Assembly: GCA_001784175.1 (NCBI GenBank)
Contig: MFPR01000043.1
Span: 62,001-126,000 of the forward strand
Source of the DNA: Candidatus Lindowbacteria bacterium RIFCSPLOWO2_12_FULL_62_27
Lineage (GTDB): Bacteria > Lindowbacteria > 2-12-FULL-62-27
Direction of reading: 5' to 3'
DNA: 64,000 bases
In this document: piece after piece, positions 1 through 7,765 of the stretch
Numbering within the stretch: position 1 is the stretch's first letter
How the letters are laid out: each line of letters opens with the position of its first letter
Notes under the pieces: model-generated
What the model saw: only the letters and a program-made list of their open reading frames with translations
The model's database searches: none
What the model was told of the DNA's origin: nothing
Program-made: the position numbers and the translations under genes

Positions 1-35
1 ACCCGAACGAATCTCTTTTCATTTCGACCTTACCG

Positions 36-626
36 ATGCCGGCCGTCCGTGAGTGGGCCGCCTACGGCTCCGTGGCCGCCGGGATTCTCTGCGCGGCCGC
101 CCTGATCCGCTGGATGCCGGTCGTGCCGGCCCACTCGGGTCTGAATATTCCGAAGATAGTCGTTCCCGCGCGTGCCCCGGTTACGCCGGAGGCGCTGGTT
201 GTCCGTCGTGATCTCCAGCCGCCGCCGTCACTGGAACGCCGGGTGACGCCGGCGCCGCGCGCTCCGCGCAAGGTCATTCCAGCGCGGGTGACGCCGGTGG
301 CGGAAACGCCGGCGTCTGCGCCTGCGCCCGTCGAGCGTCCCGCTGTCCCGGTGGCTGTGCCGGTCCCGGTGGTTCCGGTGGTCCAGCCGGCCGCGCCGCG
401 TCCGACGGGCATCCAGGTCAAAGTCGGGGACGCGGACAAATTCAGGGAGAGCGTCGGCGTCGTCGTCGCGCGCCATTCGGCCAAGGTCGAATTTTCCGGC
501 GCCGCCATTCGAATTCAGGTGCCGGCCGACCGCCGCGTTGCCTTGAAGGCGGACTTGGACCGCGCCATTTTTGAACACCTGTCGGACGACGGCGTTTCAT
601 TCCAGATCGATTTAACGTCTCCGTGA
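36..626 (+). CDS. Membrane-anchored hypothetical protein with Pro/Val-rich linker
   Basis: Not recognised. Residues about 8-28 form one hydrophobic segment just after a short basic N-terminus, as in a signal anchor. About 90 residues of low-complexity Pro/Val/Ala linker follow. A compact C-terminal domain of about 75 residues (starting near GIQVKVGDADKF) has alternating charged and hydrophobic positions. The layout resembles TonB-like or periplasm-spanning tethers, but no TonB motif is visible. The ATG at 36 is the first in frame. The frame is open to the left window edge, so an earlier start cannot be excluded. It precedes glmU by about 60 nt and could be co-transcribed. Confidence 0.6.
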   Translation: MPAVREWAAYGSVAAGILCAAALIRWMPVVPAHSGLNIPKIVVPARAPVTPEALVVRRDLQPPPSLERRVTPAPRAPRKVIPARVTPVAETPASAPAPVERPAVPVAVPVPVVPVVQPAAPRPTGIQVKVGDADKFRESVGVVVARHSAKVEFSGAAIRIQVPADRRVALKADLDRAIFEHLSDDGVSFQIDLTSP

Positions 627-684
627 AGCGCCGCGCTTCTTGACACTTTTTCCGGGACGACCTAGCATCCCTCTTTTGGCAACC

Positions 685-2091
685 ATGTCGAAACGAACCG
701 GGGTCTTTTTGATTCTCGCTGCGGGCAAGGGTACCCGCATGAAGTCGCCGCTGGCGAAGGTCCTTCATCCGCTGTGCGGCCGGCCGATGTTGTGCCACCT
801 GCTGGACCAGACGATGTCCTTTCGGGACATGCGGACGGTCTGCGTGATCGGGCACGACGCGGAGGGGGTGCGCGCGGTGCTGCCGGCGGCCGTTGGGTCG
901 GTCATTCAATCCCCGCAGCGCGGGACGGGAGACGCCGTCCGCGTGGCCCGCCGGGCCTTTGCGGGCGCGCGGGTGCTGGTGGTGGCGCCGGGCGATGCCC
1001 CGATGGTGTCGGCGGGAACGTTTCGGCGGCTGCTCGAACACCACCGGCGCAAGAAGGCGCTGGCGACGGTGCTGACGGCGGAGCCGGAGGAACCGGCCGC
1101 GTATGGCCGGGTGATTTGCAATCCGGACGGCACGGTCCAGCGGATCGTTGAGGCGGTCGATGCCGATCCTGAGACGCTGAAGGTCCGGCGGATCAACACC
1201 GGCATCTACGCGTTCGACCCGCGGGCGCTTCTGGCCGTGATCGGCCGGATCGGCAAAGCGAACCGCAAAGGCGAGTTTTATCTGACGGATGCGATCGAGC
1301 TTTTGTCGGCCCGCGGCTGCGTCGCGTCGCTGAACACGGATGACCCGGACGAAGTCACCGGGATCAACAGTCTCGCCGAACTGGCCCGGCTGGAAGGCGC
1401 GATCCAGAAACATCTGCGCGGCCGGCTGATGGAAAACGGCGTGCAGATTCCGCATCCCCAGTCGGTTTACCTGGAGCCGTCGGTGCGGGTCGACGCCGGC
1501 GCGCGGCTTCTTCCCGGTTCGCATCTGGCGGGCCGGACGGTGGTGGAGGCCGGCGCGGTGATCGGGCCGGACGCGTTCGTGGTGGACAGCCGGATCGGCC
1601 CGCGGTCCCGGATCTGGTATTCGGTGGTTGAGGGATCGGTGCTCGGAGAAAATGTGGTGGTCGGCCCCTTCGCGCACCTTCGGCCAAAGACACGTCTGGC
1701 CCCGGGCGCCCGGGTGGGCAATTTTGTGGAAACGAAGGCCGCGCGAATCGAAAGCGGCGCGAAGGCGATGCACTTGTCGTATGTCGGAGACGTGACGATC
1801 GGCGCCGGGGCCAACATCGGCGCCGGGACGATCACGTGCAATTATGACGGATTTCATAAATATCCCACCCGGATCGGCCCCGGGGCCTTCATCGGCTCCA
1901 ATGCGTCGCTCGTGGCGCCGGTCACCGTGGGCGCCGGGGCCGTGGTGGGCGCCGGTTCGGTGATCACCAAAAATGTTCCGGCCGACAGTTTGGCGCTGAC
2001 CCGTGCGCCGCAGACGGTCAAACCGGGTTGGGCGAAACGCCGGCGGGAACGGATGTCCCAGGAATTGGGGCGTCGAAAAAAAGGAGGATAA
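685..2091 (+). CDS. glmU: Bifunctional UDP-GlcNAc pyrophosphorylase / GlcN-1-P acetyltransferase
   Basis: GlmU makes UDP-GlcNAc for peptidoglycan and LPS. It acetylates GlcN-1-P with acetyl-CoA (C-terminal half) and then uridylylates it with UTP (N-terminal half). The nucleotidyltransferase signature LAAGKGTRMKSPLAKVLHPL lies about residues 10-30. The C-terminal half is a left-handed beta-helix of hexapeptide repeats (many [LIV]G-x4 units, such as IGAGANIGAGTITCNYDG). At 468 aa it is near the usual 450-460. I chose the ATG at 685, which begins MSKRTG; a TTG at 640 would add an untypical 15 residues. It heads glmU-prs-rplY-pth, a widely conserved order. Confidence 0.95.
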   Translation: MSKRTGVFLILAAGKGTRMKSPLAKVLHPLCGRPMLCHLLDQTMSFRDMRTVCVIGHDAEGVRAVLPAAVGSVIQSPQRGTGDAVRVARRAFAGARVLVVAPGDAPMVSAGTFRRLLEHHRRKKALATVLTAEPEEPAAYGRVICNPDGTVQRIVEAVDADPETLKVRRINTGIYAFDPRALLAVIGRIGKANRKGEFYLTDAIELLSARGCVASLNTDDPDEVTGINSLAELARLEGAIQKHLRGRLMENGVQIPHPQSVYLEPSVRVDAGARLLPGSHLAGRTVVEAGAVIGPDAFVVDSRIGPRSRIWYSVVEGSVLGENVVVGPFAHLRPKTRLAPGARVGNFVETKAARIESGAKAMHLSYVGDVTIGAGANIGAGTITCNYDGFHKYPTRIGPGAFIGSNASLVAPVTVGAGAVVGAGSVITKNVPADSLALTRAPQTVKPGWAKRRRERMSQELGRRKKGG

Positions 2092-2101
2092 CGCGCGCGC
2101 C

Positions 2102-3040
2102 ATGGCGACGAACAACGAATTCAAAATTTTTACCTGTTCCTCCAACTCGGATCTGGCTCAAAAGATTGTCCGACTGCTCCGGCAGGATCTCGGAAAACTC
2201 ACGCTCGACCGGTTCCGGGACGGCGAGATCCGCGTGAAATTCGACGAGAGCGTCCGCGGCAAGGACGTATTTCTGATCCAGTCGACCTGCCCGCCGGTCA
2301 GCGAACATTTGATGGAAATCTTGCTCACCATCGACGCCGCCAAACGCGCCTCGGCCGGCCGCATCACCGCCGTCATGCCCTACTTCGGATATGCCCGGCA
2401 GGACCGCAAAGACGTGCCGCGGGTGCCGATCAGCGCGAAACTCGTGGCCGACCTGATCGCCACCGCCGGCGCCGACCGGGTTCTCGCGATGGACCTGCAC
2501 GTCGACCAGCTCCAGGGGTTCTTCGACATCCCGGTCGATCACATCTTCGCCCGGCCGGTCATGCACAAATATTTCCAAAAAAGCAAACTCAAGACGATGC
2601 TGGTTTCCCCCGACACCGGCGGCGTGGAGCGATCCCGCAACCTTGCCGAGCAACTGGGCGTGCCGCTGGCGATCATCGACAAGCGGCGGACCGGCCCCAA
2701 CCAGGCCGAGGTGATGAACATCGTGGGCGAGGTCAAGGGCTTTGATGCGATCCTGTTGGATGATATCATCGACACCGGAGGCACCGTGGTGAAAGCCGCC
2801 GAGGCTCTGATGCGGGCCGGCGCGAAGAGCGTGCGGGTGGCGTGCACGCATCCGGTCTTTTCGGGATCGGCGCCCGAGATTTTGCAGCAAAGCCCGCTGG
2901 CCGAAGTCGTGGTGACGGACACCATTCCCTTGCCGCGGTCGAAGCATTTCAAGAAGCTGACGGTGGTGAGCGTTTCCAAAATATTCGCCGACGCGATTTC
3001 GCGGATTCATCTGAATCGATCGTTTCAGGGATTGATTTGA
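2102..3040 (+). CDS. prs: Ribose-phosphate pyrophosphokinase (PRPP synthetase)
   Basis: Makes PRPP from ribose-5-phosphate and ATP for nucleotide, His and Trp synthesis. The 312 aa match the family length. Visible signatures are the ATP-loop region YGYARQDRK-like (GYARQDRKDVPRVPISAK), the metal-binding DLHVDQLQGFF and the PRPP-binding loop DDIIDTGGTV. Translation most likely starts at ATG 2102. An excellent Shine-Dalgarno (AAAAGGAGGA) overlaps the glmU stop codon 11-20 nt upstream, so the two genes are probably translationally coupled. The in-frame extension upstream of 2102 is a read-through of the overlapping frame. Confidence 0.96.
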   Translation: MATNNEFKIFTCSSNSDLAQKIVRLLRQDLGKLTLDRFRDGEIRVKFDESVRGKDVFLIQSTCPPVSEHLMEILLTIDAAKRASAGRITAVMPYFGYARQDRKDVPRVPISAKLVADLIATAGADRVLAMDLHVDQLQGFFDIPVDHIFARPVMHKYFQKSKLKTMLVSPDTGGVERSRNLAEQLGVPLAIIDKRRTGPNQAEVMNIVGEVKGFDAILLDDIIDTGGTVVKAAEALMRAGAKSVRVACTHPVFSGSAPEILQQSPLAEVVVTDTIPLPRSKHFKKLTVVSVSKIFADAISRIHLNRSFQGLI

Positions 3041-3065
3041 CAGAACAACAGGAGGAGTTTCGATC

Positions 3066-3770
3066 ATGACATTGACGGTTCACATTCGGGATAAACAGGG
3101 GAAGGGGCCGTCCGGCCGGGCCCGTCGGGACAACCGCATTCCCGCCGTTCTCTACGGGCGCGGCTATGACACCCAGTCGGTCGAAATCGACGCCCGGGCG
3201 CTACAGAAGGCGCTCCTCACGGGCGCCGGGGATTCCCAGTTGATTGACCTCGTCATCGAGTCTCAGAGCGGGCAGACTGGCGAGAAGGCGCTGATCAAGG
3301 CGATCCAGCGCCATCCGGTGACCGAGCGGATCCAGCACGTGGATCTGTACCGCGTGGTGATGACGGAGAAGATCGAAGTGGAAGTCCCGCTCGCGCTGAC
3401 GGGAACGCCGGCCGGAATCAAGAAGGGCGGCGTCCTTGAGAAACGTCTGACCACCGTCCGCGTGCGGTGCCTGCCGGGCAGCATTCCGGAAAAATTTGTG
3501 GCGGACGTCGCGGCCTTGGACGTCGGACACAGCATGCACGTGTCCGACCTGAAAGCGCCGGAGGGCGTCGTGATTTTGAACGATCCGGGTCAGACCCTCG
3601 CGGTCGTCACCGAAGTGACGGTGGAGGAAGCGCCGGCGGCGGCCGCGGCAGCGGCGGCAGCGGCGGCGACGCCGGAAGCGGGAGCGGCGGGAGCAGCGGC
3701 GGCGCCGGCGGCCGAGCCGGAGAAGAAAGAGGCGGGCAAGGAGAAGGAAAAGCCCAAAGGTAAGGGCTGA
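3066..3770 (+). CDS. rplY: 50S ribosomal protein L25/general stress protein CTC
   Basis: Binds 5S rRNA in the large subunit. The 234 aa place it in the long CTC/TL5 form. The N-terminal L25 domain (about residues 1-95) carries the typical RIPAVLYGRG motif, and a C-terminal TL5 beta domain extends to about residue 185. The last 45 residues are an Ala/Glu/Lys low-complexity tail, as is common in this protein from GC-rich bacteria. A strong GGAGGAG ribosome-binding site precedes ATG 3066. It lies between prs and pth, the usual neighbours. Confidence 0.95.
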   Translation: MTLTVHIRDKQGKGPSGRARRDNRIPAVLYGRGYDTQSVEIDARALQKALLTGAGDSQLIDLVIESQSGQTGEKALIKAIQRHPVTERIQHVDLYRVVMTEKIEVEVPLALTGTPAGIKKGGVLEKRLTTVRVRCLPGSIPEKFVADVAALDVGHSMHVSDLKAPEGVVILNDPGQTLAVVTEVTVEEAPAAAAAAAAAAATPEAGAAGAAAAPAAEPEKKEAGKEKEKPKGKG

Positions 3771-3775
3771 CGCGG

Positions 3776-4351
3776 GTGTTCTGCCTGGCCGGTCTGGGGA
3801 ATCCCGGCCGGGAATACGCCGGGAACCGCCACAATGCCGGCCGGCTCCTCGTTGAATTCCTTGCCGGCGCGTGGAATGCAGTCGGCGCGGGAAAAAAATC
3901 CGACTGCGATCTTCACAGGGCCGTCCGCAAGGACCGGGAAATTCTTCTTGCGCGTCCCCGCGCCTACATGAACGTGAGCGGCCCACCGCTCGTGGGCCTT
4001 CTCAAATCCTGCAACATTCCGTTGGAGCGGTTCCTGCTCATCCACGACGACATCGATTTTCCAGTGGGCCGGCTGCAGTTAAAACGCGGCGGCTCGGCGG
4101 CTGGCCACCACGGCGTCGAGAGCGTTTACGAAACGCTTGGGTCGTCGGATTTCCACCGCCTCCGCATCGGCGTCGGCCGGCCGAACCGGTCGACAAAGGA
4201 TTATGTGCTGTCGGATTTCACGGCGGGTGAGATGGGGGACCTGGAGCGCGTTTTTGAAAAATCGGTTGAGGGCCTGGATTTCTGGATCGACGGACATCCC
4301 AGCCGGGCCGCGCAGATTCTGAACACAGTCTCCGCCAACCCGCTGGCGTAG
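3776..4351 (+). CDS. pth: Peptidyl-tRNA hydrolase
   Basis: Recycles peptidyl-tRNA released from stalled ribosomes by cutting the ester bond. The 191 aa are typical. The N-terminal GLGNPGREYAGNRHNAG motif includes the catalytic His of the RHNAG box. The conserved SGP (residues about 65) and HDDIDFPVGRLQLKRGGSA segments are present. The start is GTG at 3776, 5 nt after the rplY stop, so translation is probably coupled. It is the last gene of the glmU-prs-rplY-pth group. The next gene is convergent, and only about 50 nt without an obvious terminator separate them. Confidence 0.95.
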   Translation: MFCLAGLGNPGREYAGNRHNAGRLLVEFLAGAWNAVGAGKKSDCDLHRAVRKDREILLARPRAYMNVSGPPLVGLLKSCNIPLERFLLIHDDIDFPVGRLQLKRGGSAAGHHGVESVYETLGSSDFHRLRIGVGRPNRSTKDYVLSDFTAGEMGDLERVFEKSVEGLDFWIDGHPSRAAQILNTVSANPLA

Positions 4352-4400
4352 GGCATAAGACATAAGTGCCGCTCTTGACTTTTTGACTTTCAAGTTCCAA

Positions 4401-6239
4401 TTACTTCTTCAGCAACTTCCGCGCCTCGTCCAGATTTGTTTGCGCTTGCGCCAAGCCGGGGTTCAGCCGCAGAGCTTCGGTGAAATGCAGGATCGCCTGG
4501 TCGAGATTTCCCCGCATGGCCCATGCGTTGCCCAGGTTGAGATGGGCGAGGGCCTTTCCCGGGTCCGATCGGATGGACTCCTGGTAATGCCGGATGGCGT
4601 CGGCATATTTTTTTTGCTGGAAGAGGACATTGCCGAGGTTATTGTGCGCGTCTGAGTAGTCGGGATGGGTTTGGGTTGCCCGGCCAAAATGCACGACAGC
4701 TTCGTCGAGTTTCCCTTTTTTAAACAGGATTGTCCCCATCGTGTTGTTCGCCTTGGCGTGGCCGGGCTGGACGGTCAGCACGTACTCGAGCTGCCGGATC
4801 GCATCGTCCAGACTGCCTTTTTGCGCGTACGCATAACCGAGGTTGAAATGCGCGGATGGATAGTAGTAGGGCTTGATCCGCACGGCTTCGAGATAATGCG
4901 GCAGCGATTCGTCCATCCTGCCTTGACTGAACAGCCGGTTCGCCAGATTGTAATGGGCCAGATAATTGTCGTTCGTGTGGCGGATCGCCTGCTCGTACAG
5001 CGCGCCGCTGTTTTGCCAGTGCGCGACGGCCTGGTGGCCGGCGGCCGACAGCGCGAGGATGACGCCGATGGTGACGGCCGCAACGGCGGCGCGCGGAACG
5101 CGCCACTTCGAGATCGCCGCAGCGCCGCTCCATGCGAGGATCATGTAAATGCCGATCAGGGGCACGTACGTGTAGCGGTCGGCCATCGCCTGCCGGCCGA
5201 CTTGAACGAGGCCGAGAACCGGGACGAGCGTGACGAGATACCACAACCATCCGACGGCCAGATAGGGCGCGCGCCGCATGGCCAGCACGGCCAGCACGGT
5301 GACTGTGAGGATCGCGAGGCCCGCCCCGATGACGGTTGCGTACGGAAGGTCGTGAGACAGCGGATAGAAAAACGCCAGGCCCGAAGGCCAGACCATCTGC
5401 TCGAGGTAACGGACGCAGCTCAGGAGCGCGTTGGCGACCCGGTGAGACACGGGCACCATATCGAGCGGCGCCATCGCGCCGCCGGTGCGTTGCGCGAGGA
5501 CGGTCATGTAGGATGAGAAGGCCGACAGCGCGAAAAACGGGATCTTTTCGATCAGCAATTTCCAAAACGGAACCGGCCGGCGGAGCGGCCAGTAATCGAG
5601 AAGCAGGAGCGTGACCGGCGCCATCACCAGCATTGGTTTGGCCATGAGTCCCACCGCAAGGGCGACCCACACGGCCGCGTAGCGGACGGCGTTCGGCCGC
5701 GCGGCATAGACGGCGTGAAGCCACAGCGCGCACAGCCAGAAAAATGTGCTCAGGACGTTCTTCCGCTCCGCGACCCACGCCACCGACTCCGCGTCCAACG
5801 GGTGGACGGCAAACAACGCCGCGACGAATGCGCCGGGCCACAGATCGCCGGTGAGCCGGCGCAACAGCAGAAACAGGAGGATCGCGTTGGCCAGATGGAT
5901 CGCCACGCTGACCAGGTGGTGCCCGCCGGGCCGGAGGCCGAAGAGCCGCACGTCGAGCATGTGGGACAGCCACGTCACGGGATGCCAGTTGGTGGCGTAA
6001 AACGACGTGACCGCCCAGCGGACGCTTTCGGCCGTGAATCCTTGCTGCACGTGCGGATTGCGGGTGATGTAGAGTTCGTCGTCGATTTCGACAAACTCAT
6101 GATGCCGCACCTGCCAGAACACGGCCATCGTCAGCGCCGCCAGCACGGCGATCACGGCGAAGGTCCATTTCCGATTATTCTGCGGGGGCTCCGCCGAAAC
6201 ATTGCGATCTCTGCGCCCAGACTTTCGATTCGGGTTCAT
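4401..6239 (-). CDS. TMTC-like multi-pass membrane protein with C-terminal TPRs
   Basis: The 612-aa protein has about ten membrane segments in residues 25-400, followed by about six tetratricopeptide repeats (residues about 415-605; repeat signatures such as AHYNLANRLFSQGRMDESLP). The membrane half carries early conserved acidic residues (VEIDDELYITRNP) and the VHPLDAESVAWV-type segment. These are typical of bacterial relatives of the eukaryotic TMTC O-mannosyltransferases (GT-C fold). A lipid-linked-sugar glycosyltransferase acting at the periplasmic face is a reasonable inference; the acceptor is unknown. It is a single gene, convergent with pth, and is followed on the other strand by the MazEF-like module. 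Confidence 0.75.
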   Translation of the reverse strand: MNPNRKSGRRDRNVSAEPPQNNRKWTFAVIAVLAALTMAVFWQVRHHEFVEIDDELYITRNPHVQQGFTAESVRWAVTSFYATNWHPVTWLSHMLDVRLFGLRPGGHHLVSVAIHLANAILLFLLLRRLTGDLWPGAFVAALFAVHPLDAESVAWVAERKNVLSTFFWLCALWLHAVYAARPNAVRYAAVWVALAVGLMAKPMLVMAPVTLLLLDYWPLRRPVPFWKLLIEKIPFFALSAFSSYMTVLAQRTGGAMAPLDMVPVSHRVANALLSCVRYLEQMVWPSGLAFFYPLSHDLPYATVIGAGLAILTVTVLAVLAMRRAPYLAVGWLWYLVTLVPVLGLVQVGRQAMADRYTYVPLIGIYMILAWSGAAAISKWRVPRAAVAAVTIGVILALSAAGHQAVAHWQNSGALYEQAIRHTNDNYLAHYNLANRLFSQGRMDESLPHYLEAVRIKPYYYPSAHFNLGYAYAQKGSLDDAIRQLEYVLTVQPGHAKANNTMGTILFKKGKLDEAVVHFGRATQTHPDYSDAHNNLGNVLFQQKKYADAIRHYQESIRSDPGKALAHLNLGNAWAMRGNLDQAILHFTEALRLNPGLAQAQTNLDEARKLLKK

Positions 6240-6307
6240 GGTCCAGTGCCACGAGAATCCAATTCCGCGCCCAATCTGTCAAGAACCAGGCTTTATCCGT
6301 GCGCGTA

Positions 6308-6335
6308 TTGACAGGCGGGAGAGAATACGTATACT
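6308..6335 (+). promoter_or_regulatory. Sigma70 promoter of the MazEF-like module
   Basis: TTGACA at 6308-6313, a 16-bp spacer and TATACT at 6330-6335, close to full consensus. It lies about 38 nt upstream of the antitoxin ATG at 6373. Confidence 0.75.
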
Positions 6336-6342
6336 TATACGT
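6327..6342. promoter_or_regulatory. Palindromic operator overlapping the -10 box
   Basis: ACGTATA-CT-TATACGT is a perfect 7-bp inverted repeat with a 2-bp centre. It covers the -10 hexamer of the promoter at 6308-6335. Antitoxins that bind DNA usually repress their own operon from such sites, so I read it as the autoregulatory operator. Confidence 0.6.
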
Positions 6343-6372
6343 GTAAAACCGAACTGGCCAAGGGAGAGATCC

Positions 6373-6603
6373 ATGAAAAAGAAATTGACGCTTTCCGTAG
6401 ACAGGGAAATCTACGACGGACTCCGGTCTCAAATCGGCGCGAGAAGGATCAGCGGATTCATTGAGAGCCTTCTGCGGCCGCATGTGGTCAAGTCCAGCCT
6501 GGAGGAGGGGTATGCCCGCATGTCAAGGGACAAGGACAGGGAAAAGGAGGCCCGCCGATGGGCCGAACAGACGGTCAGAGACATTGCCCGTGAAAAGAGG
6601 TGA
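6373..6603 (+). CDS. Small MazE/RHH-like antitoxin
   Basis: A 76-aa basic protein starting MKKKLTLSVDREIYDG. This is a ribbon-helix-helix-like N-terminus (beta strand, then IYDGLRSQIGARRISGFIESLL as two helices), followed by a charged C-terminal helix likely to bind the toxin. The start is ATG 6373 behind AGGGAGAG. Its stop lies 14 nt inside the toxin gene, the usual antitoxin-first, overlapping arrangement. It should neutralise the adjacent MazF-like RNase and repress the promoter. The exact antitoxin family is uncertain. Confidence 0.75.
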   Translation: MKKKLTLSVDREIYDGLRSQIGARRISGFIESLLRPHVVKSSLEEGYARMSRDKDREKEARRWAEQTVRDIAREKR

Positions 6604-6913
6604 TGTCTGGTGGGTCAAGTTCGATCCGTCCGTCGGCGGAGAAATTAAAAAACGGCGCACCGCCGTTGTGATGAGCAATGATGTCTCAAATAAATGGCTG
6701 AACCGCGTCCAGGTCGTTCCTCTCACGACAAATGTCAAGAATGTCTATCCGTCGGAAGCCTTGATTTCGCTCAAAGGTAAACCGTTCAAAGCCATGGCCG
6801 ACCAGATTGCCACCGTAAGCAAGGTTCGACTCTCAAGCCGCGTTGGCGCCATTTCCAGGGAGGACATTGAGAAAATCGAAGAGGTCGTAAAAATCCAGCT
6901 CGATCTCAGATAG
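6590..6913 (+). CDS. mazF: MazF/PemK-type mRNA interferase toxin
   Basis: Predicted sequence-specific endoribonuclease toxin of 107 aa. Family hallmarks are the N-terminal RGDVWWVKFDPSVGGE (beta1-beta2, with the RGD/WW motif), KRRTAVVMSND, and a central VQVVPLTTN. Near the C-terminus comes MADQIATVSKVRLSSRVGAI, in which the conserved DQI-x5-RL pattern is visible. I chose GTG 6590 because it yields the canonical VKRGDVWWV start and overlaps the antitoxin by 14 nt. The longer reading from 6461 merely reads through antitoxin sequence. Confidence 0.88.
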   Translation: MKRGDVWWVKFDPSVGGEIKKRRTAVVMSNDVSNKWLNRVQVVPLTTNVKNVYPSEALISLKGKPFKAMADQIATVSKVRLSSRVGAISREDIEKIEEVVKIQLDLR

Positions 6914-6951
6914 AATTGCATCGTCTCCGATCCTGATTGGCAAGAGGGAGG

Positions 6952-6980
6952 TTGAAATTATCGCATTGTAACGGTATGAT
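6952..6980 (+). promoter_or_regulatory. Promoter of tRNA-Ala
   Basis: TTGAAA (6952-6957), 17-bp spacer, TATGAT (6975-6980). Transcription would start about 6987, a few bases before the tRNA 5' end at 6993. Confidence 0.6.
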
Positions 6981-6992
6981 CTCCCAAATCTC

Positions 6993-7065
6993 GGGGGGTT
7001 AGCTCAGCTGGGAGAGCGCTACGTTCGCAACGTAGAGGTCGTGGGTTCGACTCCCATACCCTCCA
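6993..7065 (+). tRNA. tRNA-Ala (anticodon CGC)
   Basis: The cloverleaf can be folded by eye. The acceptor stem is GGGGGGT/ACCCTCC with the Ala identity pair G3-U70. The D-stem is GCTC/GAGC, the anticodon stem CTACG/CGTAG holds the loop TTCGCAA (anticodon CGC), and the T-arm is GTGGG-TTCGACT-CCCAT. The discriminator is A, and CCA is not encoded. It reads GCG codons. Small toxin-antitoxin-type genes lie on both sides. Confidence 0.95.
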
Positions 7066-7099
7066 AGTATTCCTCTCGTAACAGGGGTGGCGACAATCT

Positions 7100-7339
7100 T
7101 CACTTACGCCGGCGCTTCCGATCTTCGTCAATGATTTCCTGAATCTCGTCCTCCGTTGGCGCCGGAGTGCCGTCATTGGTTCTAGCAAAAATTTCTTTAA
7201 GCCTCACATCCGCTGCCGGTGCAATCATCACCCGGTCGCCCATCGAGATCGCCTCGTAACGCTTTTTCGGATCGAGCGTCCGTTGGGCTTCCTTGGGCAG
7301 GACGATCGAGCCGTCAGCCTTGATTTTCACCGCCGCCAT
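7100..7339 (-). CDS. AbrB/SpoVT-like DNA-binding protein (orphan antitoxin type)
   Basis: A 79-aa protein with an N-terminal swapped-hairpin AbrB domain (VKIKADGSIVLPKEAQRTL, about residues 4-45) and an acidic/basic C-terminal tail of about 35 residues. Such proteins usually bind DNA as VapB/MazE-like antitoxins. No VapC or PemK partner is adjacent; the next gene on the strand is a DUF2283 protein. The start is ATG 7339, because AAGGAGG lies 9 nt upstream; a TTG at 7348 would abut the Shine-Dalgarno. Confidence 0.65.
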   Translation of the reverse strand: MAAVKIKADGSIVLPKEAQRTLDPKKRYEAISMGDRVMIAPAADVRLKEIFARTNDGTPAPTEDEIQEIIDEDRKRRRK

Positions 7340-7359
7340 TTTCGACAACCTCCTTCATT

Positions 7360-7557
7360 TTATCCCTCAATCTGTTGATAGGCCAGATCCGGCAGTTGTG
7401 TTGTCGTCCTTGCATGTTCAATGGTCATGGACACGGGATTCCCTTTTGCATCAAGATCAATGTAGATATTTTCCGAGATCTCTCTTGTTTCTTTAACCTG
7501 TTGATCGCTGAATTCCACAAGCGCCGTGTCTGTGTCATTAAAATATTTTATTTTCAT
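7360..7557 (-). CDS. DUF2283 family protein
   Basis: A 65-aa protein beginning MKIKYFNDTDTALVEFSD, with the typical DUF2283 core (ETREISENIYIDLDAKGNPV, SMTIEHA). ATG 7557 follows AAAAGGAGG with good spacing. DUF2283 genes commonly follow a small DUF4258-like gene, and the immediate upstream reading frame (7559-7765) has that character. The pair is suspected to be a toxin-antitoxin-like module, with DUF2283 as the second partner. Its function is not established. Confidence 0.7.
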   Translation of the reverse strand: MKIKYFNDTDTALVEFSDQQVKETREISENIYIDLDAKGNPVSMTIEHARTTTQLPDLAYQQIEG

Positions 7558-7558
7558 C

Positions 7559-7765
7559 TTAAACCTCCTTTTTAAAATCCCGGTCAAAGAAAGCGTTGTG
7601 AACGGTCTCCCCATCGGAAAGCAAAATAACGCGCAAATATTTTCCTTCTTCCCGAATTTCGGCCCATTTGCGCACTCTGCCATCCGACTGCATTTCAGTA
7701 TGTGCCGGCTTGCTGATCACCATTTCTATGACTTCCGGTTTATTGTCCCCCCTTGATCCCAACAC
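7559..7765 (-). pseudogene. DUF4258-like partner of DUF2283, apparently missing its N-terminus
   Basis: The 68-residue frame ends SDGRVRKWAEI, YLRVILLSDGETVHNAFFDR. From memory this is the C-terminal two-thirds of a small family that pairs with DUF2283. Intact members have about 20-25 further N-terminal residues with a Tyr/Phe-rich start. Here the frame begins at a GTG inside the 3' end of the upstream O-antigen-ligase-like gene, which overlaps it by 26 nt. Either the first part was lost when the two sequences were joined, or translation starts at this GTG and a short version is made. The remaining core has no internal stop. Confidence 0.5.

Noticed and set aside
442-2145. 567-residue open frame antisense to glmU
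   Set aside because: Arg/His/Pro-rich composition typical of an antisense shadow in GC-rich DNA; glmU on the other strand has full motifs.
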